From contig NZ_RYZH01000050.1 of assembly GCF_003977685.1 (NCBI RefSeq), positions 1-46,393 of the forward strand: a stretch of 46,393 bases of DNA, in the 5' to 3' direction. The notes below the pieces were generated by a model. It had not been told where the DNA came from, made no database searches, and saw only the letters and a program-made list of their open reading frames with translations. The position numbers and the translations under genes are program-made. Below, piece by piece: positions 27,382-38,108 of this stretch (the stretch's first letter is position 1; each line of letters begins with the position of its first letter). The stretch is from Tautonia sociabilis. GTDB taxonomy: Bacteria > Planctomycetota > Planctomycetia > Isosphaerales > Isosphaeraceae.

Positions 27382-27861
27382 ATGGGGATCGACGACGACC
27401 TCTCGATCGGCCCGGCGAGCACCGTGCTCGCCCTTTTCGTCATCGGCGTGGCCTTCCTGCTGACCTGGCGTCAGCGGGTCGAGACCAGCCGCCGCCGGGA
27501 GCTGGACGACGAGGCCGACCGCCGCTTCTTCGCCCGCCAGGACCGCCGACGCTACCGGGGAGTGGTTCTGCTGGCCCTGCTCGGCCTGGGCATCGGCGTC
27601 GGGGGCAACATCGACATCCGAGCCGGCCGGGGAGAGCGGATGGCCTTCATCGCCACCTGGCTCGTGGTCTTGTTGCTGCTGGGCCAGGTGATGTTGCTGG
27701 CCGTTCTCGACCTCTGGGCGACCCGACGGTATGCCGATCGCCAGCGCCGGAGGCTCGCCGACGACCGTCGCCGGGCCCTCGAACGCGAGCTGGCGACCCA
27801 CCGGGAACGGGCCCGTCGCCGTCGCCGGCCGACCGACGCCGACGACGCATCCGGCCCCTGA
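27382..27861 (+). CDS. Small membrane protein with Arg-rich tail
   Basis: The 159-residue protein has three likely transmembrane segments: about residues 13-29 (VLALFVIGVAFLLTW), 57-76 (GVVLLALLGLGIGVGGNI) and 87-112 (IATWLVVLLLLGQVMLLAVL). A charged, Arg-rich cytoplasmic tail of about 45 residues follows (RRYADRQRRRLADDRRRALE). No family is recognised. It is inserted between two nearly duplicate GT4 genes, 52 bp after one and 21 bp before the next, and may anchor or regulate them. ATG 27382 is used because upstream codons in frame are low complexity. Confidence 0.65.
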   Translation: MGIDDDLSIGPASTVLALFVIGVAFLLTWRQRVETSRRRELDDEADRRFFARQDRRRYRGVVLLALLGLGIGVGGNIDIRAGRGERMAFIATWLVVLLLLGQVMLLAVLDLWATRRYADRQRRRLADDRRRALERELATHRERARRRRRPTDADDASGP

Positions 27862-27882
27862 CCGTCGAGCGTCCTGCCGCCG

Positions 27883-29124
27883 ATGCACGTCCTGTTCCTC
27901 CATCGCGCCTTCCCGTCGCAGTTCGGCCACCTCGCCGTCGAGCTGTCCGAGCGCTTTGGCTGGCGCTGCTCCTTCCTCGCCGAGGAGATGGGGAGCTGCC
28001 CTCCCCCCTCTCCGAAGCTGCTCGAGCAGGTTGACCTCCACCGCCTGCCCCCCGGGCCCGACCTGGGTCGGGGAGTGACGCACTGGATGCGGGCGCATGA
28101 GGTCGCCGTCGAGCTCTGCCGCCGCCAGGCCGACTACCTCCGGGGCCGGCCCGACCTGAGGCCCGACCTCATCGTCGGCCATTGCGGCCTCGGCCCGGTC
28201 CTGTTCCTGGACGTCGAGATCGACTGCCCGACCATCTCCTACTGCGAATACTACCACCAGCCCCGGATGGGGGATCTGACCTACCGCGTCGACCTCCCTC
28301 CCGTCGAGCTCTCTCCGTTCTACCCTCGGTCGATCAACGCGACGACGCTCCTCGGTCTGGTGGCCTGCGACTCGGGCTACTCCGCCACCGAGTCTCAGCG
28401 GCGATCGTTCCCCTCGCGGTTCCTTCCCAAGATCGAGGTTCACTTCGACGGCATCGACACCGATCTGTACCGTCCCCGCCCCCGGGGGCCGATGACGATC
28501 GCCGGGCGGTCGATCCCCGAGGATGCTCGGGTGATCTCGTACGTCTCCCGGGGGCTGGAGTCGATGCGGGGCTTCGACCTGTTCCTCCAGCTCGCCCGCC
28601 GGCTGATGCGCCACCGCCCCGATGTGCTGGCCGTCGTCGCCGGCTCGGAGTGGAGCTACTACGCCTGGGATCGCCTCCACGTCGGCCGCCCGAGCTTCCG
28701 AGACTGGGCCCTCGAGCGCTCCCCGGTCGACCCGTCCCGCATCCTCTTCCTCGGCCAGGTCGAGCCCGAGGTCATCGCCCGGCTTCTGTCCCGGAGCGAC
28801 CTGCACGTCTACCCGACCGTACCGTTTGTGCCGTCGTGGTCCCTCTTCAACGCGATGGCCTGCGGCGCCGTGGTGCTTGGCTCGGACGTCGAGGCCGTCC
28901 GGGAGGTGATCGAGCCGGACACGTCCGGCCTGGTCGCGCCGCTGTTCGACCTTGACGCCCAGTTCGACCTCGCTCGCCGGGTGCTCGACGATCCGGCCGC
29001 CTTCTCCCCGATCGGCCGGGCGGCCCGGGAGCGGATCGAGCAGCGGTACTCGCTTGATGTCTGCATCCCTCGGCTTCGGGACTACTTTGAACGAGTCGCC
29101 TCTGAGGGGGCTCGACCGGGTTGA
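27883..29124 (+). CDS. GT4-family glycosyltransferase, paralogue B
   Basis: The 413-residue GT-B protein begins MHVLFLHRAFPSQFGHLAVE and shares with paralogue A the blocks SYCEYYHQPRMGDLTYRVD, VHFDGIDTDLYRP, SRGLESMRGFD and HVYPTVPFVPSWSLFNAMAC. As in A, Asn replaces the usual Glu in the donor-site segment, and the rest of the fold is intact. It ends 44 bp before the convergent small membrane protein gene, with a run of 10 C at 29157-29166 in the gap. Likely role is glycan assembly alongside its neighbours. Confidence 0.85.
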   Translation: MHVLFLHRAFPSQFGHLAVELSERFGWRCSFLAEEMGSCPPPSPKLLEQVDLHRLPPGPDLGRGVTHWMRAHEVAVELCRRQADYLRGRPDLRPDLIVGHCGLGPVLFLDVEIDCPTISYCEYYHQPRMGDLTYRVDLPPVELSPFYPRSINATTLLGLVACDSGYSATESQRRSFPSRFLPKIEVHFDGIDTDLYRPRPRGPMTIAGRSIPEDARVISYVSRGLESMRGFDLFLQLARRLMRHRPDVLAVVAGSEWSYYAWDRLHVGRPSFRDWALERSPVDPSRILFLGQVEPEVIARLLSRSDLHVYPTVPFVPSWSLFNAMACGAVVLGSDVEAVREVIEPDTSGLVAPLFDLDAQFDLARRVLDDPAAFSPIGRAARERIEQRYSLDVCIPRLRDYFERVASEGARPG

Positions 29125-29168
29125 CCGATTCCGGTGGGGCCCGCGCCCATTCGATTCCCCCCCCCCGC

Positions 29169-29504
29169 TCAAAACGCCGAGGCGAGCATCGCCAGCACCA
29201 GCGCCAGCAGGTTGACCGCCGCGCCGACAAACACCGGGGTCGGCGTCCGACAGTGCTTCAGATGAGCGACCAACCAGCCAGCCAGAGCGATTCCCAGCCC
29301 GAGCAAGGCCGGTCCGAAGGGGGGAGCCCCGCCGTCGGACGTCGCCAGATCCTGCCCCACTGTCTGGGCATACAGGGCCTGCGCCCGCAGGAAGACCAGC
29401 TCGAATCCCCAGAGGATTGACAGGATCACGCCGAGCAACGCCGACGTCTGGCCGAGGATCCAGGAAACGTAACTGATTTTCCCTTCTAAAGTTGTGCTTT
29501 TCAT
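29169..29504 (-). CDS. Small three-helix membrane protein, unknown
   Basis: The 111-residue protein has three hydrophobic helices at about residues 11-40 (SYVSWILGQTSALLGVILSI), 64-82 and 88-111. Short polar loops lie between them, and the basic N-terminus MKSTTLEGK is probably cytoplasmic. No family is recognised. Its start has a strong aaggag site 7 bases upstream, one of the best in the window. It is transcribed divergently from the PSD1 gene and convergently with the last GT4 gene. Confidence 0.6.
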   Translation of the reverse strand: MKSTTLEGKISYVSWILGQTSALLGVILSILWGFELVFLRAQALYAQTVGQDLATSDGGAPPFGPALLGLGIALAGWLVAHLKHCRTPTPVFVGAAVNLLALVLAMLASAF

Positions 29505-29987
29505 TGTGGGCTCCTTTCCGCAGGGCCGCGGCGGTCGGTCGCGGCCCCGGAGCCGAGCACTCAGCCGAGCCGCTCCTGGCCGCAGCGATCGCGGATCACA
29601 AGAAGGTCCCTCCACGGTCCATCCCATTCCCGGGGGTGCTTCTCTCCTGATTATTCGCCACCGAGGGCCGGTTGTGCGGCGAAATCACCCGAATCGCGAC
29701 GACCCCCGCCGGAATCGGCTCGACCGGCTTGGCCTTCGGCGACGATCGGGGGCACGATCCCGAGGAGCTCGGGTCGGAATTGTGTTGGTCCCATGGCGAG
29801 GGACTCTGTATAACCAAAGATGAACCTTCGCCCGGGTCGTGCGCGCCGAATCCCTCCGGGCGAGCCCTCCCCGGGATCATCCCGCCGAAGCAACCCGGTT
29901 GAGCCGCCGCCGGCCGAGGCGCCGGTCGCCGCTCCCGGGACTCCGGAGTTCCGGGAGCCGGATCGAGCCGCTGAGGAGACCGCCGAC
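29505..29987. other. 483-bp divergent intergenic region
   Basis: It lies between the small membrane protein gene (minus) and the PSD1 gene (plus). It contains the promoter-like pair at 29785-29814. The frame leading to the PSD1 start stays open from an ATG at 29820, but the peptide is proline- and arginine-rich and precedes a clear signal peptide, so it is left non-coding. No RNA gene or repeat was seen. Confidence 0.5.
29785..29814 (+). promoter_or_regulatory. Sigma70-like promoter for the PSD1 gene
   Basis: TTGGTC at 29785-29790 and TATAAC at 29809-29814, with an 18-bp spacer, sit in an unusually AT-rich spot. Transcription would start near 29821, leaving a leader of about 165 bases before ATG 29988. 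Motif match only. Confidence 0.4.
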
Positions 29988-32900
29988 ATGAGACGATGGT
30001 TCGGGCACCTGATGCCGGTCTCGGCCTTCATGCTCTCCCTGATCCCTGCCGCAACGGCCCCCGGGGCCGACGAGCCCGAGGCGTCGGGCTCCCCAGGCGA
30101 CGCGAAGGTCAGTTACCACCAGCAGATTCGTCCCATCTTCATGGCCCGGTGCCAGGGCTGCCACCAGCCGGCCAAGGCCGGTGGCAAGTTCGTCATGACC
30201 GACTTCGCCCGCCTGCTCGCGGGCGGAGAGTCGGAGATCCCGGCCATCGTCCCCGGCCACCCGGAGGAGAGCTACCTGCTCGACCAGGTCACTCCGGTCG
30301 ACGGCGAGGCCCTCATGCCTCAGGACGGCCCTCCGCTGGACGATTCCGAGATCGAGCTGATCCGACGCTGGATCGCCGAGGGGGCTGTGGACGACTCCCC
30401 CGAGGGGGAGGGGGTCCGCTACAGCTCGGACAACCCGCCCGTCTACGTCCGCCCGCCGGTCATCTCCTCGATCGATGTCGCTCCCGACGGACAGACCATC
30501 GCCGTCTCCGGCTTCAACGAGGTCCTGCTCCTCTCGGCCGACGGCTCCGAGCGCAAGGCCCGCCTCATCGGCATGTCGGAGCGGATCGAGTCGGTCGCCT
30601 TCAGCCCCGACGGCTCGAAGCTCGCCGTCACCGGCGGCAACCCCGGCCGGATGGGGGAGGTGCAGATCTGGGAGGTCGCGTCGGGCCGCCTGCTCCGCTC
30701 GGTCCCCGTGACCTACGACACCGTCTACGGCGCGAGCTGGTCCCCCGACGGCACCAAGGTCGCCTTCGGCTGCGCCGACAACACCGTCCGCGCCATCGAC
30801 GTGGAAACCGGTGAGCAGGTTCTCTTTCTCCTCGCTCACGAGGACTGGGCCCTCGACACCATCTTCTCGGCCGACGGCTCGCACCTGGTTTCCGTCGGGC
30901 GGGACATGGCCGTGAAGCTCGTGGAGGTCGACACCCAGCGGTTCGTCGACAACATCACCTCGATCACCCCTGGTGCCCTCAAGGGCGGGGTCCACTCCGT
31001 CGCCCGGCACCCGAGCCGGGACGAGATCGTCGTCGGCGGGGCCGACGGCGTGCCCAAGCTCTACCGGATCGAGCGGCTGACCAAGCGGGTCATTGGCGAC
31101 GACGGCAACCTGATCCGGGAGTTCCCCGCGCTGAAGGGCCGCATCTTCGCCGTCGCCGTCAGCCCCGACGGCTCGAAGATCGCCGCGGCCAGCAGCCTCG
31201 ATAACGCCGGCGAGGTCGCCGTCTTCAATTACGACTTCGACACCAGCCTGCCGGACGAGATCAAGGCGATCAACGAGAAGGTCGTCACCACCCGGTCGGC
31301 CGAGGAGGCCGCCAAGCTCGACGCCTACCACAAGGAGGGGGTCAAGGAGCTGGCCCGTGTCTCGATCCCCGAGACCGGCCTCTACGCCCTCGCGTTCCGG
31401 CCCGACGGGATGCTGCTGGCCTCCGGAGGAGACGGCGTCGTCCGGGTGATCGACCCGACGACCGGGGCCATCGCCGCCACCTTCTCCCCGGCGCCGCTCG
31501 ATGAAGGCTCGGCCGAGGTCGCCGACGCCAACCGGCCGGTCACTCCCCGGGCGGTCGAGGCCGACTCCTCGGCCGAGGTCGCCGAGGCCGACCGCCTCCC
31601 CGAGGGGGCCGAGCTCGTCGAACTGGCCGTCTCCCCCGCCGAAGTCCGTCTGACCAATCCGTTCGACTCCGTCCAAGTCGTCGTCTCCGGCACGCTCGCC
31701 AGCGGAGAGGTGGTCGACCTGACCCGGACGGCCGAGCTCTCCCTCTCCAGCCCCGTGGCCGCCGTTTCCCGATCCGGGTTCGTCACCCCGAGAACCGACG
31801 GGTCCGCGCTCCTGGAGATCCGCCTCGCCGGGCAGTCGGCCAGCGTGCCAGTTGTCGTGCAGGGGCTCTCCGGCACCTTCGAGGTCGACTTCGTCCGGGA
31901 CGTCAACCCGGTCCTCTCCCGCCTCGGCTGCAACGCCGGCACCTGCCACGGCGCCCAGGCGGGCAAGAACGGCTTCAAGCTCTCGCTTCGGGGCTACGAC
32001 CCGATCTTCGACATCCGCTCCCTAACCGACGACCACGCCGCCCGTCGCGTGAACCTCGCCTCGCCGGATGACAGCCTGATGCTGCTCAAGCCGGCCGGCA
32101 TCGTCCCGCACGAGGGAGGCGTGTTGATGAGCCCCGACGATCCGTACTACCGGATCGTCCGCGACTGGATCGCCGCCGGTGCCCGACTCGAGCTGGACAC
32201 CCCTCGCGTGGCCTCGATTGAGGTCCTGCCGGCCAAGCCGGTGATCGGTCGGGTCGGCGCCCGGCAGCAGATGCGAGTGGTCGCCACCTACGCCGACGGC
32301 TCCTCCCGAGACGTGACCCGAGACGCCTTCATCGAAAGCGGGAACACCGAGGTTGCCGCCGCCGGCGACCGCGGGCTCATCTCCGCCGCCCGTCGCGGCG
32401 AGGCTCCGATCCTCGCCCGCTTCGAGGGGGCCTACGCCGCCACGACCCTCACCGTCATGGGCGACCGCGAGGGCTTCGCCTGGGTCGAGCCCGAGATGTA
32501 CAACCCGATCGACCGGCTCGTCGCCCGCAAGTGGGAGCGGATGAAGATCCTCCCCTCCGGCCTCTGCACCGACTCGGAATTCATCCGCCGCGTGTTCCTC
32601 GACCTGACGGGACTTCCCCCCTCGGCCGAGGAGGTCACCGCCTTCCTCGAGGACCCGAGGCCGACCCGCGCCAAGCGCGAGGCGCTGGTCGACCGCCTGA
32701 TCGGCTCCGATGCGTTCGTCGAGTACTGGACGAACAAGTGGGCGGATCTCCTCCAGGTGAACGCCAAGTTCCTGGGCCAGGAGGGAGCCACCGCCTTCCG
32801 AGGCTGGATCCGGGAGCAGGTGGCGGCGAACACCCCGTATGACGAGTTTGTCCGGAAGGTGCTCACCGCCAGCGGCTCGAACCGGGAGAACCCGGCGGCG

Positions 32901-35132
32901 TCGTACTACAAGATCCTCCGCTCCCCGGCGGAGACGATGGAGAACACGACGCACCTGTTCCTCGGCGTCCGGTTCAACTGCAACAAGTGCCACGACCACC
33001 CGTTCGAGCGCTGGACCCAGGACCAGTACTACGAGACGGCCGCCTACTTCGCCCGCGTCGACCTGAAGCCCGACCCCGAGAGCGGCGACCGCCGCATCGG
33101 CGGCACCGCCGTCGAGGGGGCCAAGCCGCTGTACGAGATCGTCGCCGACGCGGAGCAGGGGGAGATCACCCACGAGCGCACCGGGGAGGTCACCCCCCCC
33201 GAATTCCCGTTCGAGGCCGAGTACCAGGTCCCCGAGGGGGCGTCCCGCCGCGTGGAACTGGCCGCCTGGATCACCTCTCCCGACAACCCGTACTTCGCCC
33301 GCAGCTACGCCAACCGGATCTGGGGCTACCTGATGGGCGTCGGCCTCATCGAACCGCTCGATGACATCCGCGCCGGCAACCCGCCGACCAACCCCGAACT
33401 GCTCGACTACCTGACCGAGCAGTTCGTCTCCAGCGGCTTCGACGTCCGCCACCTGATGCGGCTGATCGCCACCTCCCGGACGTATCAGCTCTCGGTCGAG
33501 ACGAACGAGTGGAACGCCGACGACGCGATCAACTACTCCCATGCCCTGCCCAAGCGGCTGCCGGCCGAAGTGCTGTATGACTCCATCTTCAAGGTCGCCG
33601 GCTCGATCCCGAGGATCCCCGGCGTTCCCGACGGCACCCGCGCCGCCGCCTTGCCCGACTCGGGGATCGACCTGCCCAGCGGCTTCCTCACCACCTTCGG
33701 CCGCCCGGCTCGCGAGAGCGCCTGCGAGTGCGAGCGCTCCGACGACCTGCAGCTCGGCCCCATCATGGCCCTCGTCAGCGGCCCCACCGTGGCCGAGGCC
33801 ATCGGCGACCCCAACAACGCGATCGCCGCGCTGTCCCGAGAGCTGGAGGGGAACGCCGCGCTGATCAACCAACTGTTCCTCCGCATCCTCAACCGCCCCG
33901 CCCGTATCGAGGAGATCGACGCCTGCCTGGAGGTCTTCGACCAGATCGAGGCCGACCACCAGGCCCTCGTCGCCGCCCTGGCCCGGCGCGAGGCCGAGGT
34001 CGCCGCGCTGATGCCCCAGTGGGAGCTCGAGCGCGAGGAGGCCATCGCCCAGGCGAAGCAGGCCCTGGCCTCCTACGAGGCCGAGATCGCGCCGACGCTC
34101 GCCGAACGGGAGCGGCAGCGCCAGCAGGCGATCGCCGCCGCCGAGGCCGACCTCTCCTCCTACGAGGAAAACGACCTGGCGAAGAAGATCGCCGATTGGG
34201 CCGCCGAGCAGGCCCAGCACCTCGTCCCCTGGCAGCCGCTGGAGGCCCGACGGCTGACCGCCTCGAACGGCTCTACCCTGGAGCAGCGCGACGATCGCTC
34301 GATCGTCGCCACCGGCGACAAGAACGGCCAGGGCGTCTACACGATCGTCGCGGAGACCGAGGCGACCGGCGTCCACGCCCTCCGACTCGAGGTGCTGACC
34401 GATCCCGACCTCCCGAGCCGGGGCCCCGGCCGAGCGAAGGACGGCAACTTCGTGCTCAACGAGATCGAGGTCTTCGCCGCCCCGCTGACCGACCCGACCC
34501 AGGTCCGCAAACTCACGTTGACCAACCCTCTGGCCGACTTTAACCAGGACAACTTCCCCATCGCCGCGGCGATCGACGGCAATACCAAGGACCCCGCCCA
34601 GGGCTGGGCCATCTCCCCCTCCTCCGGCGTCCCTCACTGGGCGACCTTCCAGCTTGCCGAACCGCTCGACTTCCCCGGCGGCACGCTGCTGACGGTCAAG
34701 ATGACCCAAAACTATCAGAGCAAGGAGCACTCGATCGGCCGCTTCCGACTGTCGCTGTCGACCCAGGCCGAGCCGGTCGGGCTGAGCCTCACCGAGGAGC
34801 TCGCCGCGATCGTCTCCTCGAGCGACAGCGAGTGGACCGACGAGCAACGCTCGGCGGTGGTCGCCTACTTCAAGGCCACCGACGGGCCCTACCGCCAGAA
34901 GCAGGCCGCTCTGGCCGCGGCGAAGACTCCCCTGCCCGAGGATCCCAAGCTCGTCCAGCTCCGCCAGCGGCTCGCCGAGGCCGAGCAACCGATCCCCGAG
35001 GACCCAACCCTCGCCCGGCTCCGAGCCGACCTGGCCATGAGCGCCAACCAGATCGAATCCCGGCGGCTGACCGCCGCGCAGGACATCGCCTGGGCCCTCA
35101 TCAATAGCCCGGCGTTCCTGTTCAACCATTGA
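29988..35132 (+). CDS. Giant PSD1/PSCyt protein with WD40 repeats
   Basis: The 1714-residue exported protein has these parts in order: a signal peptide (1-24); a planctomycete cytochrome C domain with CQGCH at residues 55-59; a WD40 beta-propeller (about 150-500; VAFSPDGSKLAVTGG and VSPDGSKIAAASS); a BIG2-like Ig domain (about 530-625); a second cysteine cluster CNAGTCHG near 648; another Ig-like region; PSCyt2/DUF1549; a third motif CNKCHDHPFERW near 995; PSD1/DUF1553; a coiled coil; and a discoidin-like tail. Such proteins are thought to act outside the cytoplasm in planctomycetal polymer degradation or redox, without proven function. ATG 29988 follows a gaggag and starts the signal peptide. 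It pairs with the next gene. Confidence 0.88.
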   Translation: MRRWFGHLMPVSAFMLSLIPAATAPGADEPEASGSPGDAKVSYHQQIRPIFMARCQGCHQPAKAGGKFVMTDFARLLAGGESEIPAIVPGHPEESYLLDQVTPVDGEALMPQDGPPLDDSEIELIRRWIAEGAVDDSPEGEGVRYSSDNPPVYVRPPVISSIDVAPDGQTIAVSGFNEVLLLSADGSERKARLIGMSERIESVAFSPDGSKLAVTGGNPGRMGEVQIWEVASGRLLRSVPVTYDTVYGASWSPDGTKVAFGCADNTVRAIDVETGEQVLFLLAHEDWALDTIFSADGSHLVSVGRDMAVKLVEVDTQRFVDNITSITPGALKGGVHSVARHPSRDEIVVGGADGVPKLYRIERLTKRVIGDDGNLIREFPALKGRIFAVAVSPDGSKIAAASSLDNAGEVAVFNYDFDTSLPDEIKAINEKVVTTRSAEEAAKLDAYHKEGVKELARVSIPETGLYALAFRPDGMLLASGGDGVVRVIDPTTGAIAATFSPAPLDEGSAEVADANRPVTPRAVEADSSAEVAEADRLPEGAELVELAVSPAEVRLTNPFDSVQVVVSGTLASGEVVDLTRTAELSLSSPVAAVSRSGFVTPRTDGSALLEIRLAGQSASVPVVVQGLSGTFEVDFVRDVNPVLSRLGCNAGTCHGAQAGKNGFKLSLRGYDPIFDIRSLTDDHAARRVNLASPDDSLMLLKPAGIVPHEGGVLMSPDDPYYRIVRDWIAAGARLELDTPRVASIEVLPAKPVIGRVGARQQMRVVATYADGSSRDVTRDAFIESGNTEVAAAGDRGLISAARRGEAPILARFEGAYAATTLTVMGDREGFAWVEPEMYNPIDRLVARKWERMKILPSGLCTDSEFIRRVFLDLTGLPPSAEEVTAFLEDPRPTRAKREALVDRLIGSDAFVEYWTNKWADLLQVNAKFLGQEGATAFRGWIREQVAANTPYDEFVRKVLTASGSNRENPAASYYKILRSPAETMENTTHLFLGVRFNCNKCHDHPFERWTQDQYYETAAYFARVDLKPDPESGDRRIGGTAVEGAKPLYEIVADAEQGEITHERTGEVTPPEFPFEAEYQVPEGASRRVELAAWITSPDNPYFARSYANRIWGYLMGVGLIEPLDDIRAGNPPTNPELLDYLTEQFVSSGFDVRHLMRLIATSRTYQLSVETNEWNADDAINYSHALPKRLPAEVLYDSIFKVAGSIPRIPGVPDGTRAAALPDSGIDLPSGFLTTFGRPARESACECERSDDLQLGPIMALVSGPTVAEAIGDPNNAIAALSRELEGNAALINQLFLRILNRPARIEEIDACLEVFDQIEADHQALVAALARREAEVAALMPQWELEREEAIAQAKQALASYEAEIAPTLAERERQRQQAIAAAEADLSSYEENDLAKKIADWAAEQAQHLVPWQPLEARRLTASNGSTLEQRDDRSIVATGDKNGQGVYTIVAETEATGVHALRLEVLTDPDLPSRGPGRAKDGNFVLNEIEVFAAPLTDPTQVRKLTLTNPLADFNQDNFPIAAAIDGNTKDPAQGWAISPSSGVPHWATFQLAEPLDFPGGTLLTVKMTQNYQSKEHSIGRFRLSLSTQAEPVGLSLTEELAAIVSSSDSEWTDEQRSAVVAYFKATDGPYRQKQAALAAAKTPLPEDPKLVQLRQRLAEAEQPIPEDPTLARLRADLAMSANQIESRRLTAAQDIAWALINSPAFLFNH

Positions 35133-35212
35133 TTGGACTCGAGGCGACCGACCGACCCGACCCGACTCGACTCGACCGGAATCCACCGGCTCCCGACGAA
35201 AGGGGGATCGCG

Positions 35213-36685
<1,473 letters not shown>

Positions 36686-36872
36686 GGTGTTGGGGCGAAG
36701 AGACGATCTCGCGCAGCGTTGCGGAGCCGCAACGAAAGAGGAGAAGGAGACGAGGGAGATGGTCCTCTCCTGTCTCCCCATCTCCCCGCGGCTTTGTGAC
36801 TCCGCGCGAGATCTTCTGTATGATGGGGAAAATGGTCGCTTCTCCCTCGAACGCCCCGCTCCGAGCCTCATC
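36686..36872. repeat. Imperfect long inverted repeat before truD
   Basis: GATCTCGCGC N10 AGCCGC (from about 36705) is matched as a reverse complement by GCGGCT N10 GCGCGAGATC ending near 36812. The interior has a second pair of purine-rich and pyrimidine-rich blocks (gagggagatgg and ctccccatctccc). A folded transcript would form a hairpin of over 100 bases. It resembles a dispersed repeat, with similar wording in the leader at 236-310. Confidence 0.5.
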
Positions 36873-38072
36873 GTGAAGATCAAGTGCCGGCCCGAAGACT
36901 TCCGGGTCGAGGAGCTTCCCACCGTCGCGCCCCGCGACCGGGGCCGGTTCGTCCTCTACCGCCTGACCAAGCGCGGTCTCGGCACCCCCGAGGCGATCGA
37001 GGCCATCCGACGCCGCTGGGACCTCCCCCCCGATGCCGTCCGCCACGGCGGCCTGAAGGACCGCCACGCGCTGACTGTCCAGTACCTCACGATCTTCCAG
37101 GGGCCCGAACGCTCGCTGCACCAGGAACACCTGGATCTGGAGCCGGTCGGTCGCGTCGATCAGCCCTATGCCCCCTCCGGCTTTCGGGGGAACCGCTTCA
37201 CGATCGTCCTCCGAGACCTGTCCGACGCCGAGGCCGCCGCCGCGCTGAAGGCCGCCGGTGAGATCCCTCGGGACGGCATCCCGAACTACTTCGACGACCA
37301 GCGCTTCGGCTCCGTCGGACCGAGTGGCGACCTGATCGGCCGGGCCTGGATCGCTGGCGACCACGAGCGGGCCCTCTGGCTCGCCCTCGCCGAGCCGAAC
37401 GACTCCGATCGCCCCGGCGATGCTCGGCGGAAGGCCCTCCTCCGCGACCTCTGGGGCCGCTGGACCGAGGCCAAGGCCGCCCTCGACCGCTCCCATGCCC
37501 GGAGCATCATCACCTACCTCGACGACCACCCCACCGACTTCCGGGGCGCCTTCGCCCGCCTCCGCCGCGACCTCCGTTCGATCTACTTCTCCGCCTATCA
37601 GAGCCACCTCTGGAACCTGATCCTCGGCCGGTTCATCGAACACCTCACCCGTCCCGACCAGCGCATCCCCTACGCCTTCCGCACCGCCGAGCTGCCCATC
37701 CCCGTCGGCCTCGACCCCGACCAGGCCGACCGCCTCGCCTCCACCCGTCTGCCGCTGCCCGCCTCCCGGACCCCCCTGGGCTCGGACGAGGTTTCCGAGC
37801 TAGCCCGGTCGGTTGTCTCCGAACTGGGGATCGCCTGGGAGGATCTCCGCGTCCGGCACCTCAAGGACGTTTTCCTGTCCAAGGGGGACCGCGCCGCCCT
37901 GTTCCGGCCCTCCGGATGGGATCAATCGGAGCTTGTCGCAGACGACCTCTACCCGGGCCACAAGAGGCTGGAGCTGGCGTTCGAGCTGCCCCGAGGGGCC
38001 TATGCCACCCTGATCGTCAAGCGGCTGACCGACGCGGCGTCGCGCCCCGCCGTTGGGATCGAAGGTCGTTGA
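36873..38072 (+). CDS. truD: tRNA pseudouridine(13) synthase TruD
   Basis: The 399-residue protein begins with the TruD N-terminal block KCRPEDFRVEELP. It contains the catalytic motif GGLKDRHA with Asp63, followed by SGFRGNRFTIVLRDL and the NYFDDQRFGS motif of the insertion domain, and ends with a LPRGAYATLIVKRL segment. TruD isomerises U13 in tRNA-Glu. GTG 36873 is chosen because the homology begins at it; a longer frame would add residues translated from the inverted repeat. No strong ribosome binding site is seen. It is followed 36 bp later by an RluA-type gene. Confidence 0.9.
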   Translation: MKIKCRPEDFRVEELPTVAPRDRGRFVLYRLTKRGLGTPEAIEAIRRRWDLPPDAVRHGGLKDRHALTVQYLTIFQGPERSLHQEHLDLEPVGRVDQPYAPSGFRGNRFTIVLRDLSDAEAAAALKAAGEIPRDGIPNYFDDQRFGSVGPSGDLIGRAWIAGDHERALWLALAEPNDSDRPGDARRKALLRDLWGRWTEAKAALDRSHARSIITYLDDHPTDFRGAFARLRRDLRSIYFSAYQSHLWNLILGRFIEHLTRPDQRIPYAFRTAELPIPVGLDPDQADRLASTRLPLPASRTPLGSDEVSELARSVVSELGIAWEDLRVRHLKDVFLSKGDRAALFRPSGWDQSELVADDLYPGHKRLELAFELPRGAYATLIVKRLTDAASRPAVGIEGR

Positions 38073-38108
38073 TCGCCCGCTCCGCGGCACCCCGGTCGAG
38101 CCGAGTCG

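Noticed and set aside
29820..29987. Earlier start for the PSD1 protein
   Set aside because: It would place 56 proline- and arginine-rich residues before a clear signal peptide, and the promoter-like site at 29785-29814 would start transcription at about this codon.
35140..35180. Short cgacc/cgact tandem repeats upstream of the DUF1501 gene
   Set aside because: Only a few imperfect 5-base units; probably compositional and not informative.
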